Part shown: positions 43,987 through 53,180 of the stretch, piece by piece
How the letters are laid out: each line of letters begins with the position of its first letter
Position numbering within the stretch: position 1 is the stretch's first letter
Assembly: GCF_014282275.1 (NCBI RefSeq)
Contig: NZ_VFIA01000010.1
Span: forward strand, 1-64,000
Origin: Spirosoma utsteinense
GTDB lineage: Bacteria; Bacteroidota; Bacteroidia; Cytophagales; Spirosomataceae
DNA: 64,000 nucleotides
Direction of reading: 5' to 3'
Notes under the pieces: model-generated
Seen by the model: only the letters and a program-made list of their open reading frames with translations
Told to the model about the DNA's origin: nothing
Databases searched by the model: none
Program-made: the position numbers and the translations under genes

Positions 43987-45417
43987 TTATTCTGCGTCCT
44001 TATTAAACGTCGGGTTAGTAACACGCTCTCCCTTAGCCACACCCGATACCGAAACCGGTAACTTCTCGGAAGAAGACTTGATAATCGCTTTTACTTCTGC
44101 CATGTTGACAACAGGAAGGAATTTGGCGAATAGCAGGAACAACGTAAAGAAAAGACCGAATGAGAAGATGTAATCGCTGATATCGAACAGAGTCGGGTGG
44201 AACATGGCCCAGCTGGATGGCAGATAATCACGGTGAAGCGAAGTGACGATAATCACAAAACGCTCGAACCACATACCGATGTTCACAATTACGGAGAGCA
44301 CAAAGGTCCAAACGATGCTTCGACGGATGGTCCTTGACCAGAATAGCTGCGGAGAAATTACGTTACACGTCATCATGGCAGCATAAGCCCACCAATATGG
44401 ACCTGTTGCACGGTTAATGAAGGCATAGCTTTCAAACTCAACACCCGAGTACCAGGCAATAAAGAACTCGGTCAAGTAAGCTACCCCTACAATAGAACCT
44501 GTAAGCGTAATAACCTTGTTCATCGACTCAATGTGCTCTACGGTGATGTAGTCTTCCAGTTTGAAAACCACCCGGATAATCAACATCAGGTTCTGCACCA
44601 TAGCAAAACCAGAGAAGATAGCACCAGCAACGAAGTATGGCGGAAAAATAGTTGTGTGCCATCCAGGTATAACCGACGTAGCAAAGTCCATACTTACGAT
44701 CGTATGTACAGACAGTACAAGTGGGGTAGACAGACCAGCCAGGATCAGACTCATGTATTCGTACCGAGCCCACGTTTTAGCCGAACCATTCCAGCCTAAC
44801 GAAAAAGCACCGTAGATATAACGGGACACCTTACTCCTTGCGCGGTCACGGATAGTAGCCAGATCAGGAAGTAAACCCATATACCAGAACACCAACGAAA
44901 CAGTAAAGTAGGTACTGATAGCAAATACGTCCCAAACAAGTGGCGACTTAAAGTTTACCCAAAGCGAACCGAATGTATTAGGCAAGGGAAGTGCCCAATA
45001 AGCCAACCAAGGCCGACCCATGTGCATCAGAATGAAGCTGGCTGCGCATAGTACAGCAAAGATGGTCATCGCTTCGGCAGCCCGGTTGACTGCTGTCCGC
45101 CATTTTTGACGGAACAGTAATAAGATAGCTGAGATCAGTGTACCAGCGTGACCAATACCAACCCACCATACGAAGTTTGTAATGTCCCACGCCCAACCAA
45201 CGGTTTTATTTAAACCCCATACGCCCAGACCTTCCCACCAGGTCCAGAACACGCAGGCGGTTCCATAAAGTAGCACGATCACCGAGATAGTGAAGGCAAT
45301 GGTCCACTCGCGGGTGGGGGAGCCCTCAACCTGTCTGCTGATATCCTCCGTCACGTCGGCGTAGGTTTTACCACCGGTGACGAGTGGAGTTCTTACGGCT
45401 GATGTTACATGCGACAT
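43987..45417 (-). CDS. actC: Alternative complex III subunit ActC (NrfD-like)
   Basis: 476-aa polytopic NrfD-family protein, ten helices, carrying the main quinol site. Family pieces: [28 protein letters not shown]-like [13 protein letters not shown] and [20 protein letters not shown]. The ATG at 45417 (MSHVTSAVR) is preferred; the four-codon longer version would begin with TTG. It lies between actB and actD in canonical order. Confidence 0.93.
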   Translation of the reverse strand: MSHVTSAVRTPLVTGGKTYADVTEDISRQVEGSPTREWTIAFTISVIVLLYGTACVFWTWWEGLGVWGLNKTVGWAWDITNFVWWVGIGHAGTLISAILLLFRQKWRTAVNRAAEAMTIFAVLCAASFILMHMGRPWLAYWALPLPNTFGSLWVNFKSPLVWDVFAISTYFTVSLVFWYMGLLPDLATIRDRARSKVSRYIYGAFSLGWNGSAKTWARYEYMSLILAGLSTPLVLSVHTIVSMDFATSVIPGWHTTIFPPYFVAGAIFSGFAMVQNLMLIIRVVFKLEDYITVEHIESMNKVITLTGSIVGVAYLTEFFIAWYSGVEFESYAFINRATGPYWWAYAAMMTCNVISPQLFWSRTIRRSIVWTFVLSVIVNIGMWFERFVIIVTSLHRDYLPSSWAMFHPTLFDISDYIFSFGLFFTLFLLFAKFLPVVNMAEVKAIIKSSSEKLPVSVSGVAKGERVTNPTFNKDAE

Positions 45418-45526
45418 ATTTCTACTCAATTAATAGTTCTGCGATTGACATTATACGCTTTACGGTCTGTGAGGTTCAATTGTTTTGCTTGCCTTGCACA
45501 ACACAAACCGTAAAGCGAATTATTTT

Positions 45527-48500
45527 TTATGCCTGTGACTCCTGACGAGTTTCCTGCTTTGGCATTTCGTCCTTGTTACGAATTTTCGTCAGGTACGAAA
45601 TCTGCGGCCGAACGTTGATTTCTTCCAACACGTGGAAGGCACGCCCTTTCATTTCGACCTCCAGCGTTTTAGAAATCGTACTTTCAGGGTTATTCATGTC
45701 TCCAAATATGATAGCGTTGGTTGGACAAGCCTGCGCACAAGCTGTTTGGATTTCGTCTGGTAATGGACGACGACGCTCTTTCTTGGCAGTAAGTTTTCCT
45801 TCCTGAATCCGTTGTACACAGAAAGAACACTTTTCAATAACACCCCGCGACCGTACGGTCACATCTGGATTGATGACCATTTTTCCCAGGTCATTGTTGA
45901 AGTGATAATCGAAGTTATCGTTATCGAAATACTTCCACCAGTTGAAACGACGTACTTTATATGGACAGTTGTTAGCACAATAACGTGTACCGATACAACG
46001 GTTGTAGGTCATCTGGTTCAGACCTTCCGTGCTGTGGGTCGTAGCTAATACAGGGCAAACTGTTTCGCAGGGAGCATTGCTACAGTGCTGGCAAAGCATT
46101 GGTTGAAACACAACCTCAGGATTAGCAGAGGCTACTTCCAGGGCTTTAAAATCTTCGGCTTCAGCATCACTGCTATAGTAGCGGTCAATCCGAATCCAGT
46201 GCATTTCACGCCGGTTTATAACCTCCTGGCGGCCTACTACCTGAATGTTATTTTCAGACTGGCAACCAACTACACAGGCGTTACAACCTATGCAGGAATT
46301 CAGGTCGATAACCATACCCCAGGAGTGGTTCGGCTTGCCGTAACCATGCCAGAGCGAGATATCTGCCGTTTCGGTTGGCCCTTCCGATGTTTCTACCTTT
46401 GGGACATAACGTCCCGCCATCGGGTTTTTCTGGTAATCAGCAAGTTTGGCTTCCTGCACAACGGCCCGACGGCCCATTACGGTATCGTGCGTTTGTGTCT
46501 GCGCAATCTCACGTGTACCGCTGGCCTTCTCAACTTTAGCATTGACAGCGCTGTAGCTTAGATGGCCATTAACCGTCGATACGAACGGAAAAGCATTTTT
46601 ACCAACGCCATTCGCCGACTTGCCGCCTTTTTCACGACCATATCCAACAGCAACCGAAACCGTGTTGTCGGCCTGCCCGGGCTGAACCAGTACAGGCAAT
46701 TCCATCGATTTGCCACCAACTGTGATCGTTACCAGATCGTTCTGGGCAAGACCCATGTCATTAGCAGTCTTCTGTGACAGAGCTGCATAATTGTCCCAAC
46801 ATGCTTTCGTTACGGGATCAGGCATTTCCTGTAACCAGGGGTTGTTAGCTGTCGATCCGGTTCCCATGCTTACTTTCTCGTAAAGAGCTAGTTCCATGCC
46901 GGTTGTCGGCTTATAACGTTGCGTTACAGCAGCAGCAGCCTGGGCTACGTTACCAGCGAAAGAAGCACCAGCAGCAGCGGTCTGGGCAGTAGAGGTTTCA
47001 AAAACACCGTCGTGCAGACACTTGATCCAGAATGCATCAAATGAGTCGAAACCGGTTGCCTGAGGATAATACGTCGTGCGCCAGAAACTCTTCAGGTAAG
47101 TCTGGAAGTCATTAGGCTTGCCAGCCCACGTTAACAGACTCGACTGAAACTGACGGGTCTTAAATATATGCGTAATAGCAGGCTGTGTCAGGCTGTAAGA
47201 ACCTTGCTTTGGCTCGGCATCATTCCAGCACTCCAGAAAGTGAGGAGCTGGTGTGATGTACTTCGCCAGAGAAGCCGTCTCATCGGCCCGATCCGCAAAC
47301 GAAATAGACAGGCTTATTTTCGGCAATGCTTCAGCTAGTTCAGCACCACGAGGATGATCATAAACCGGGTTAGCGCCAAAGAACAACACGGCACCAACAC
47401 GTCCTGCTTTTGCTTCGTCGATGAACGCGTTCATCTGTTGGTCATTGCCCTGCCGATAATTGACTGGCTTACCCAAGTCGATTGTCGTCCCGTAATTGCC
47501 CAGCAGATTGTTTAAAGCATTAACAATCACTTGTACGTTGGGATCGTTGGATCCTGACACAACCAGGGACCGGCCGCGGGTAGCTGCCAAGTCTGTAGCA
47601 GCTTTGTCCAGATACTGAATATCAACGGATGCACCTCCTGCCGAAGCACTCCCTACTTTGGCAGCAACTTTATTGTACAAAGCAAGAGCGACCAAGCCTT
47701 CCTGCGAAGGTTTATAGGTGCCTCTGTAGTCAGCATTTGCGCCGGTCATCGACAAACCGGTTTCAAACTGGTAGTGCCGTGACATCGTCTTTTTACCAGA
47801 ACCCACCGCACCGATCTTACGACCTTGAGCGTAAGGAAGCGCATATTCGAGAGGAGAAACCCAGGTACCCAGGAAATCAGCTCCTAAACTGACGATAGTC
47901 TGCGCCTTGCTGAAGTCGTAAGTTGGAATTACGGCTTGGCCAAATGATGTCTGGTTAGCCTGCACCATACCAAAAGCCGAGTTAGCATCATACATGATGT
48001 GCCGGGCGCTTGGGTACTTAGCAATGAAATCAGCCACAACGGCTTTGGTAGCCGGACTTAAAATGGTAGAAGTGACGATACGAATAGCACCACCACGGGC
48101 TGTAACTGACGCAAGCTGACTGGTTATCTCCCGGTCGGCGGTAGCCCAATCGATAACAGTCTCTCCCCGGCGCGGGCCATTCAGCTTATCGATATCATAG
48201 AGCGACAACAACGATGCCTGCACCCGGGCAGTAGTTCCACCTTTTGAGATACTCGAGAGGGGATTGCCTTCAATTTTTATTGGTCGACCTTCACGGGTTT
48301 CAACCAGTATAGCTGCGTAATCTCCTCCGTCAGTATAAGTTGATGCGTAATAATCCGAAATTGAAGGGAACGTAGCTTCCGGCTTATTAAGATACGGAAT
48401 AGCTTTATGGACGGGTGTTTCGCAGGCGGCTAAAGATACAGCAGCCATACCAAATCCCATTACTTTCATGAAGTCACGGCGCTTGGTATTCGAGCCGCCG

Positions 48501-48634
48501 AGCAGACCATCCAAATCACTTGGAGACTCACTCGGATCAGGATTTGCAAACTCACTGTTAGCGTTCTTAACAAACGTAGCGTCGTTTCGTAACTCCTCAA
48601 CCCCTTTCCAATACCGTTTAGTTGTATTTTCCAT
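45527..48634 (-). CDS. actB: Alternative complex III subunit ActB (molybdopterin-like plus iron-sulfur)
   Basis: 1035 aa. A Tat-variant signal (TKRRDFMKVMGFGMAA, then LAAC) is followed by a molybdopterin-oxidoreductase-like domain that in this family lacks the cofactor, and a C-terminal ferredoxin domain with CIGCNACVVGC, CQHCSNAPCETVC, CIGTRYCANNCP and CSFC groups for four FeS clusters. It carries electrons from quinol to the haems of ActA/ActE. The start at 48634 (MENTTKRYW) is the usual family one; an ATG three codons earlier is possible. Confidence 0.94.
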   Translation of the reverse strand: MENTTKRYWKGVEELRNDATFVKNANSEFANPDPSESPSDLDGLLGGSNTKRRDFMKVMGFGMAAVSLAACETPVHKAIPYLNKPEATFPSISDYYASTYTDGGDYAAILVETREGRPIKIEGNPLSSISKGGTTARVQASLLSLYDIDKLNGPRRGETVIDWATADREITSQLASVTARGGAIRIVTSTILSPATKAVVADFIAKYPSARHIMYDANSAFGMVQANQTSFGQAVIPTYDFSKAQTIVSLGADFLGTWVSPLEYALPYAQGRKIGAVGSGKKTMSRHYQFETGLSMTGANADYRGTYKPSQEGLVALALYNKVAAKVGSASAGGASVDIQYLDKAATDLAATRGRSLVVSGSNDPNVQVIVNALNNLLGNYGTTIDLGKPVNYRQGNDQQMNAFIDEAKAGRVGAVLFFGANPVYDHPRGAELAEALPKISLSISFADRADETASLAKYITPAPHFLECWNDAEPKQGSYSLTQPAITHIFKTRQFQSSLLTWAGKPNDFQTYLKSFWRTTYYPQATGFDSFDAFWIKCLHDGVFETSTAQTAAAGASFAGNVAQAAAAVTQRYKPTTGMELALYEKVSMGTGSTANNPWLQEMPDPVTKACWDNYAALSQKTANDMGLAQNDLVTITVGGKSMELPVLVQPGQADNTVSVAVGYGREKGGKSANGVGKNAFPFVSTVNGHLSYSAVNAKVEKASGTREIAQTQTHDTVMGRRAVVQEAKLADYQKNPMAGRYVPKVETSEGPTETADISLWHGYGKPNHSWGMVIDLNSCIGCNACVVGCQSENNIQVVGRQEVINRREMHWIRIDRYYSSDAEAEDFKALEVASANPEVVFQPMLCQHCSNAPCETVCPVLATTHSTEGLNQMTYNRCIGTRYCANNCPYKVRRFNWWKYFDNDNFDYHFNNDLGKMVINPDVTVRSRGVIEKCSFCVQRIQEGKLTAKKERRRPLPDEIQTACAQACPTNAIIFGDMNNPESTISKTLEVEMKGRAFHVLEEINVRPQISYLTKIRNKDEMPKQETRQESQA

Positions 48635-48739
48635 GCGTGGCATTTGTAATTGAACAATGGCTAATGAATGATAGACCCGTTGCTCACGCAGAAACCCATG
48701 TCAGGTTCGGGGTCGCCCAGCGGGTCATCATTCATCATA

Positions 48740-50047
48740 TTAATAGTGGCATTTAGAACACTCCAAACCACCGATATTGGCTACTTTAAGCGGTTCCTTA
48801 CTCTCTTTCCGGTGCAGCGCAACGAGCTTGTCGTAATAAGCGTTGTCCTTGGTATTAACTTCTGTCTTCCGGTGGCAATCGATACACCAGCCCATCGTTA
48901 ATGACGAACGCTGCTCAACTACTTCCATCTTCTCGATTTCACCATGGCAGGTAGTACACTGTACATTACCCACGTTCACGTGTTGGGCATGGTTGAAATA
49001 AGCCAGATCGGGCAGATTATGAACCCGAACCCATTCGATAGGCCGGTTATTTTCAATAGCTGCGTATATCTTTTGAATTTCAGGAGACTCCTTTTTGATG
49101 ACTCCGTGGCAATTCATACAGATATTAGCGGATGGGATCGTAGCCGATTTACCCTTGTTCACACCGGTGTGGCAGTAGTTACAATCGATCTTGTACTGCC
49201 CGGCATGGAGTTTGTGCGAGTAAGCAATAGGCTGCTTAGGAGCATACCCTTGCTGAATACCAACGCTGTAAGCGCCATCCAGAGTGGCCTTCGTCACAAC
49301 CAGCAAGAATATCCAGATAGCGATCGACCGAAGTGTAGGATTGTTAAAGGCACTTGACATACCTTCTTTCAGCCGCTGGCCTAGGGAAGACGCTGTTTGT
49401 GTACCATCTGTAACTCCTACCGGCGTTACGGCTTTAGACAGGATTGTTACGATAACGAGTAGAACACCCAGTACCAGCAGCATCACAACCAATAGAGCTA
49501 CCAGAACAAACGTGAACAGTTCAGATGGACCAGCACTGCCACCACCATTCTCGGCAGAAGCACCACCACCGCCCCGTTCCTGAGCCGTGCCTCCACCGCC
49601 AACAGTTGCCGTTTTAGGAGCACTAGCCTCATCAATGTAAGCGAGAATACCATCGATGTCAGCATTCGTCAAGTTCGGGAAACTCGACATCTGGATCTTC
49701 TGGTATTTGTTAAATACCTGTACAGCATAAGGGTCACCTGTAGCGATGACTGCACTGGAATTACGAATCCATTTGTACAGCCACTCTTTGCCCGGTGTCC
49801 GTTGTACCACACCTTTTAAACCAGGTCCTACGACAACCTCCTCGGTTACTGCATGACACTGAGCGCAGTTGTTTGTAAAAAGGGCTTTACCCTTTTCAGC
49901 ATCACCTCCACCAGCTGCCGCTGGCGTTGCCGCAGCTGGTCCACCACCACCTGCTGCGGTCGAGTCCTGTGCTGTTACCTGACTACTGTTCACAAACAGC
50001 GCCAACGATAGAGCTACAGCCCCCCAAAGCCTGGATAAGCGACTCAT
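48740..50047 (-). CDS. actA: Alternative complex III multihaem subunit ActA with extra N-terminal cytochrome c domain
   Basis: 435 aa. After a signal peptide (LWGAVALSLALFVNSSQVTA) comes a monohaem cytochrome c domain with CAQCHAV near residue 60, Gly/Ala-rich linkers, two membrane spans (about 180-205 and 240-255) and a pentahaem domain: CNYCH, CMNCH, CTTCH, CIDCH and CSKCH. The classical Rhodothermus ActA has only the pentahaem part. The start at 50047 (MSRLSRLW) is chosen over an in-frame ATG at 50110, which lies upstream of the predicted transcript start. First gene of the respiratory operon. Confidence 0.93.
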   Translation of the reverse strand: MSRLSRLWGAVALSLALFVNSSQVTAQDSTAAGGGGPAAATPAAAGGGDAEKGKALFTNNCAQCHAVTEEVVVGPGLKGVVQRTPGKEWLYKWIRNSSAVIATGDPYAVQVFNKYQKIQMSSFPNLTNADIDGILAYIDEASAPKTATVGGGGTAQERGGGGASAENGGGSAGPSELFTFVLVALLVVMLLVLGVLLVIVTILSKAVTPVGVTDGTQTASSLGQRLKEGMSSAFNNPTLRSIAIWIFLLVVTKATLDGAYSVGIQQGYAPKQPIAYSHKLHAGQYKIDCNYCHTGVNKGKSATIPSANICMNCHGVIKKESPEIQKIYAAIENNRPIEWVRVHNLPDLAYFNHAQHVNVGNVQCTTCHGEIEKMEVVEQRSSLTMGWCIDCHRKTEVNTKDNAYYDKLVALHRKESKEPLKVANIGGLECSKCHY

Positions 50048-50107
50048 TTTGTGAAATTTATTTATAGTGTTAATCAACATAATTACCGCTGAATTATCAT
50101 TGGCCCA

Positions 50108-50138
50108 CAAAAGTACGACACGATTGGTTGATAGGCAA
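50108..50138 (-). promoter_or_regulatory. Promoter of the act-cox operon
   Basis: Minus-strand TTG (50136-50138), a 20-nt spacer and TACTTTTG (50108-50115), a full Bacteroidota consensus. Predicted start near 50101, about 55 nt before the actA ATG. No other strong promoter was noticed inside the 17-kb block. Confidence 0.75.
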
Positions 50139-50267
50139 AAATCCTCGTTTAGTTATTTTTAAACCTGATTTTTATTTATATCGGTTCTACTTAAGTTGGG
50201 TTACCTGGTTTCATTTTGCCCTCTTAACGCTTTGTTCCACACCTTGTTTAAAAAAAAGCCGTTTGGC

Positions 50268-50294
50268 TAATTCTGTTAGAATCAGCCAAACGGC
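50268..50294 (-). terminator. Terminator of tRNA-Cys
   Basis: GCCGTTTGGCT (50268-50278) pairs perfectly with AGCCAAACGGC (50284-50294). On the minus strand it is followed by T8, a classical intrinsic terminator 30 nt after the tRNA. Confidence 0.9.
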
Positions 50295-50323
50295 CAGTGA
50301 GCCAAAGGCTCTCGATCACGAAG

Positions 50324-50394
50324 AGGTTCCGAGCGGATTCGAACCGCTGTACGAGGTTTTGCAGACCTCTGCCTAGCCACTCGGCCACGGAACC
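50324..50394 (-). tRNA. tRNA-Cys (GCA)
   Basis: 71 nt on the minus strand. Acceptor stem GGTTCCG pairs with CGGAACC; the discriminator base is U, an identity element for Cys. The anticodon loop CTGCAAA has GCA; the T arm contains GGTTCGAATCC. CCA is not encoded. Its own -7 box (TATGTTTG, 50434-50441) and terminator make it a single-gene unit. Confidence 0.96.
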
Positions 50395-50433
50395 TTATTG
50401 CCCCAAACATGACAGATCACGCTTTCGGGACTG

Positions 50434-50441
50434 CAAACATA
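50434..50441 (-). promoter_or_regulatory. -7 box of tRNA-Cys
   Basis: TATGTTTG on the minus strand, perfect TAnnTTTG, 40 nt upstream of the tRNA 5' end. No TTG at the normal distance was seen. Confidence 0.5.
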
Positions 50442-50477
50442 CACTTTTATTGATTATATGTAAACGTGTGACCTAAA

Positions 50478-50513
50478 AAAAGTGCTCCAGCCCTTCCGGA
50501 CCGGAGCACTTTT
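50478..50513 (-). terminator. Terminator of rpsA
   Basis: AAAAGTGCTCC (50478-50488) pairs with GGAGCACTTTT (50503-50513) around a 14-nt loop; on the minus strand it runs into T7. It lies 25 nt after the rpsA stop. Confidence 0.88.
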
Positions 50514-50538
50514 GATTACTGAAAGCTAAACCTTAGCC

Positions 50539-52326
50539 TTAGTTACGACCTTCCATCTGCTCTTTTAGAGCAGCCAGAGCGTCAAGATCGCCTAGCGTAG
50601 CACCCCGATCAGCCTGGTTAGAGGTCGATGTGGGAGCTGCCTTAGCTGCTTTAGGTGCTTTTACCTCTTTAACGGGCTCATTCTTCTCGCCCCAGGTTCT
50701 GCTGTGCGAAAGCATGATGCGTTTTTCATCTTTAGAGAACTCCGTTACTTTGAAGTCGAGGTTTTCACCTACTTCAGCGAACGTACCATCTTCTTTGGCC
50801 AGGTTCTTCAACGACGAGAATCCTTCGATACCGTATGGCAATTCCAGGGTTGCCATCTTGTCGTTCTTGTTCAGAATCGTGCACCGGTGAATCGTTCCAA
50901 CGGCAAAGACCGTCTCGAACGTATCCCATGGGTTCTCTTCAAGTTGCTTGTGACCAAGGGCCAGACGACGGTTGTCAACGTCCAGTTCCAGTACAACCAC
51001 TTCAAGTTCTTCACTAACCTTGATGAAGTCAGATGGGTGTTTCACCTTCTTCGTCCATGATAGATCCGATACGTGTACCAGACCGTCGATACCTTCTTCC
51101 AGTTCAAGGAACAGGCCGAAGTTGGTCAGGTTACGCACCAGACCTTTGTGGTGAGTGCCGATTGCGTATTTCTCACGCAGTTCAGGACGCGTCCATGGAT
51201 CTTCGGTGAGTTGTTTGATACCCAGCGACATTTTCCGATCGTTCCGATCCAGTGTCAGCACTTGTGCTTCTACTTCATCACCAACTTTCAGGAACTCCTG
51301 TGGGTTACGCAGGTGCTGCGACCACGACATTTCTGATACGTGGATTAACCCTTCGACACCTGGCATGATTTCGAGGAACGCACCGTAATCGGCTACGTTT
51401 ACGATTTTGCCTTTGATTTTCGAGCCAATCTGAATATCCTGCGACAAAGCATCCCAAGGGTGTGCCTGCAGTTGCTTCATGCCTAACGAGATACGCTTCT
51501 TGTCCTCATCGAAGTCAAGTACCACCACATTAACTTTCTGGTCAAGGTTGAGCACTTCCGATGGGTGGCTGATACGACCCCACGAGATATCGGTGATGTG
51601 CAACAGACCGTCGACACCGCCGAGATCGATAAACACACCGAAGTTGGTCATGTTCTTGATAACACCCTCCAGTACCTGACCTTTCTCAAGGTTATTCAGG
51701 ATTTGAGCGCGTTGGGCTTCAAGGTCTTTCTCGATCAGGACTTTATGCGATACGACAACGTTATCGTTGGCATAGTTGATCTTAACGACCTTAACTTCCA
51801 TTTTCTTACCGACAAAGATGTCGAAATCACGAATCGGCTTAACGTCGATCTGCGATCCTGGCAAGAAGGCTTCAATGCTAAAAATATCAACGATCAGACC
51901 ACCTTTTGTCCGGCGCTTAACAAAGCCGTCGATCACGAGGTCTTCGTCCAGCGCACGCTGAATTTTCTGCCAGGCGGTGATCACTTTCGCTTTCTTGCGC
52001 GACAGTACCAACTGGCCGTTCGGGTCTTCCTGATTTTCTACGTAAACTTCAATCTCATCACCCATCTTCAGTTCCGGCATATCGCGGAATTCGGAAGCTG
52101 GAACCAGTCCGTCCGATTTGAAGCCGATGTTGAGCAGAACCTCCCGGTCCGTGATGCCAACAACGGTTCCCATCACTACTTCTTTCTCTTTGACTACCGC
52201 CAGGGTATTGTCATAGAGTTCCAACATCCGGTTGTGTTCGTCAACCGAATAGCCGCTCCCAAATCCTTTGTTGTCTGCCCGGTCCCAATCAAATGCCGGC
52301 AGTTCGCGTTGCTGCGTTTTGCTCAT
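50539..52326 (-). CDS. rpsA: 30S ribosomal protein S1
   Basis: 595 aa with successive S1 RNA-binding domains (EVVMGTVVGITDREVLLNIG, GFVKRRTKGGLIVDI, GVIKNMTNFGVFIDLGGVDG, GKIVNVADYGAFLEI, GLVRNLTNFGLFLELEEGIDG and a diverged sixth). It brings mRNA to the 30S subunit. The start at 52326 (MSKTQQRELPAF) is the family start; an in-frame ATG at 52371 would add 15 residues. The C-tail is Lys/Ala-rich. A leader of about 90 nt follows the promoter box at 52422. Confidence 0.96.
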   Translation of the reverse strand: MSKTQQRELPAFDWDRADNKGFGSGYSVDEHNRMLELYDNTLAVVKEKEVVMGTVVGITDREVLLNIGFKSDGLVPASEFRDMPELKMGDEIEVYVENQEDPNGQLVLSRKKAKVITAWQKIQRALDEDLVIDGFVKRRTKGGLIVDIFSIEAFLPGSQIDVKPIRDFDIFVGKKMEVKVVKINYANDNVVVSHKVLIEKDLEAQRAQILNNLEKGQVLEGVIKNMTNFGVFIDLGGVDGLLHITDISWGRISHPSEVLNLDQKVNVVVLDFDEDKKRISLGMKQLQAHPWDALSQDIQIGSKIKGKIVNVADYGAFLEIMPGVEGLIHVSEMSWSQHLRNPQEFLKVGDEVEAQVLTLDRNDRKMSLGIKQLTEDPWTRPELREKYAIGTHHKGLVRNLTNFGLFLELEEGIDGLVHVSDLSWTKKVKHPSDFIKVSEELEVVVLELDVDNRRLALGHKQLEENPWDTFETVFAVGTIHRCTILNKNDKMATLELPYGIEGFSSLKNLAKEDGTFAEVGENLDFKVTEFSKDEKRIMLSHSRTWGEKNEPVKEVKAPKAAKAAPTSTSNQADRGATLGDLDALAALKEQMEGRN

Positions 52327-52421
52327 AAATACTATTTCCTGACCCGCTCCGTACATCAGTCCGTAGGTCAATGGCGGACTGACTTTTATATTAGTGAATT
52401 TTTGCCCTTAAAAAAGGACTG

Positions 52422-52429
52422 CAAAGATA
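52422..52429 (-). promoter_or_regulatory. -7 box of rpsA
   Basis: TATCTTTG on the minus strand, perfect TAnnTTTG; it predicts a leader of about 90 nt before the rpsA start. The -33 region (52447-52452) has no TTG. Confidence 0.55.
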
Positions 52430-52500
52430 GCAAATGCATTTCGATAAAAGTTTCGGAAGCGGCAAAAGTCTTTGACAGAGAAGGAGTAGAGGGGAAGAGG

Positions 52501-52591
52501 GGGAGTAAGGAGGAAAGGGAGGAGGGGGAAGAAAGGAAATGCGATCAGCAAACTCCCTTTCTTCCCCCTCCTCCCTTTCCTCCTTACTCCC
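52501..52591 (-). terminator. Polypurine inverted repeat after the HNH gene
   Basis: Left arm 52501-52538 and right arm 52554-52591 are 38-bp reverse complements with one mismatch, nearly pure purine against pyrimidine, with a loop of about 15 nt. It abuts the HNH stop (52592-52594) and precedes the rpsA promoter. It shares GGAGTAA and GGAGGGGGA words with 4774-4860. Confidence 0.75.
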
Positions 52592-53107
52592 TTATTTAAA
52601 AGCCTTTTCCTTCTTCGCCAGAAATGGCATCCAGCTTTCTTCGATCGAGCCGGAGAATTCCCGCAGAAAAACCAGGAACGTTGGCTTAAACGGTTTTTGA
52701 CGCAGTTTTAGGTTGGCTTCGTCTGGCGTGTAGTCACCCTTGCGTGAGTTACATCGTTTACAGGCGGTAGCCAGATTGTCCCAGCTTGTTTTGCCTCCTC
52801 TTGATTTAGGGATAACGTGGTCGAGCGTCAGGTCTTCGGTAGTACCACAATACTGGCAATGATGACCATCACGTTTGAAAATATTCTGCCGCGTGAGCAT
52901 AACTCCTTTGTAAGGCAGACTTACGTACCGATGGAGCCGGATGACCGTCGGCATCGGGAACTCGGCAGAAACCGTTCGGAGCATAAACTGCTCGGATTCG
53001 GCAACAAGTTCGGCTTTGTCTAAGTAAACCAGCAAAAATGCTTTAGGAACGGAGCAGATGCTGAGTGCGCTGTAATCTTGATTTAAGACTAATACTTTCC
53101 TGCCCAT
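52592..53107 (-). CDS. HNH endonuclease domain protein
   Basis: 171 aa. The HNH motif is visible: HHCQYCGTTEDLTLDHVIPKSRGG, then NLATACKRCNSRKGD, with the two CxxC pairs of the zinc-binding type. This small HNH protein is highly conserved in Bacteroidota and its target is not known; it is not next to a restriction system or phage genes here. The start at 53107 (MGRKVLVLNQDY) is the family start; the in-frame ATG at 53155 adds 16 residues. Confidence 0.88.
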   Translation of the reverse strand: MGRKVLVLNQDYSALSICSVPKAFLLVYLDKAELVAESEQFMLRTVSAEFPMPTVIRLHRYVSLPYKGVMLTRQNIFKRDGHHCQYCGTTEDLTLDHVIPKSRGGKTSWDNLATACKRCNSRKGDYTPDEANLKLRQKPFKPTFLVFLREFSGSIEESWMPFLAKKEKAFK

Positions 53108-53180
53108 ATCGCGTTTAGATGCCTCTGTACGGTAGCAAGTTACAGAGTTATCCACAAAACGACAAGTAGCGTTGCAAAGT

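Noticed and set aside
45527-48634. A true molybdenum enzyme (formate dehydrogenase-like)
   Set aside because: Gene order actA-F and the fused FeS domain identify ActB, which in this family does not carry the cofactor.
51565-52599. 344-codon plus-strand reading frame opposite rpsA
   Set aside because: It lies antisense to a certain S1 gene, has no domain resemblance, and ends in the polypurine palindrome; it arises from the codon pattern of rpsA.
52592-53107. Homing or mobile HNH endonuclease
   Set aside because: The protein is a widely conserved Bacteroidota chromosomal gene type beside smpB and rpsA; no intron, intein or phage context.
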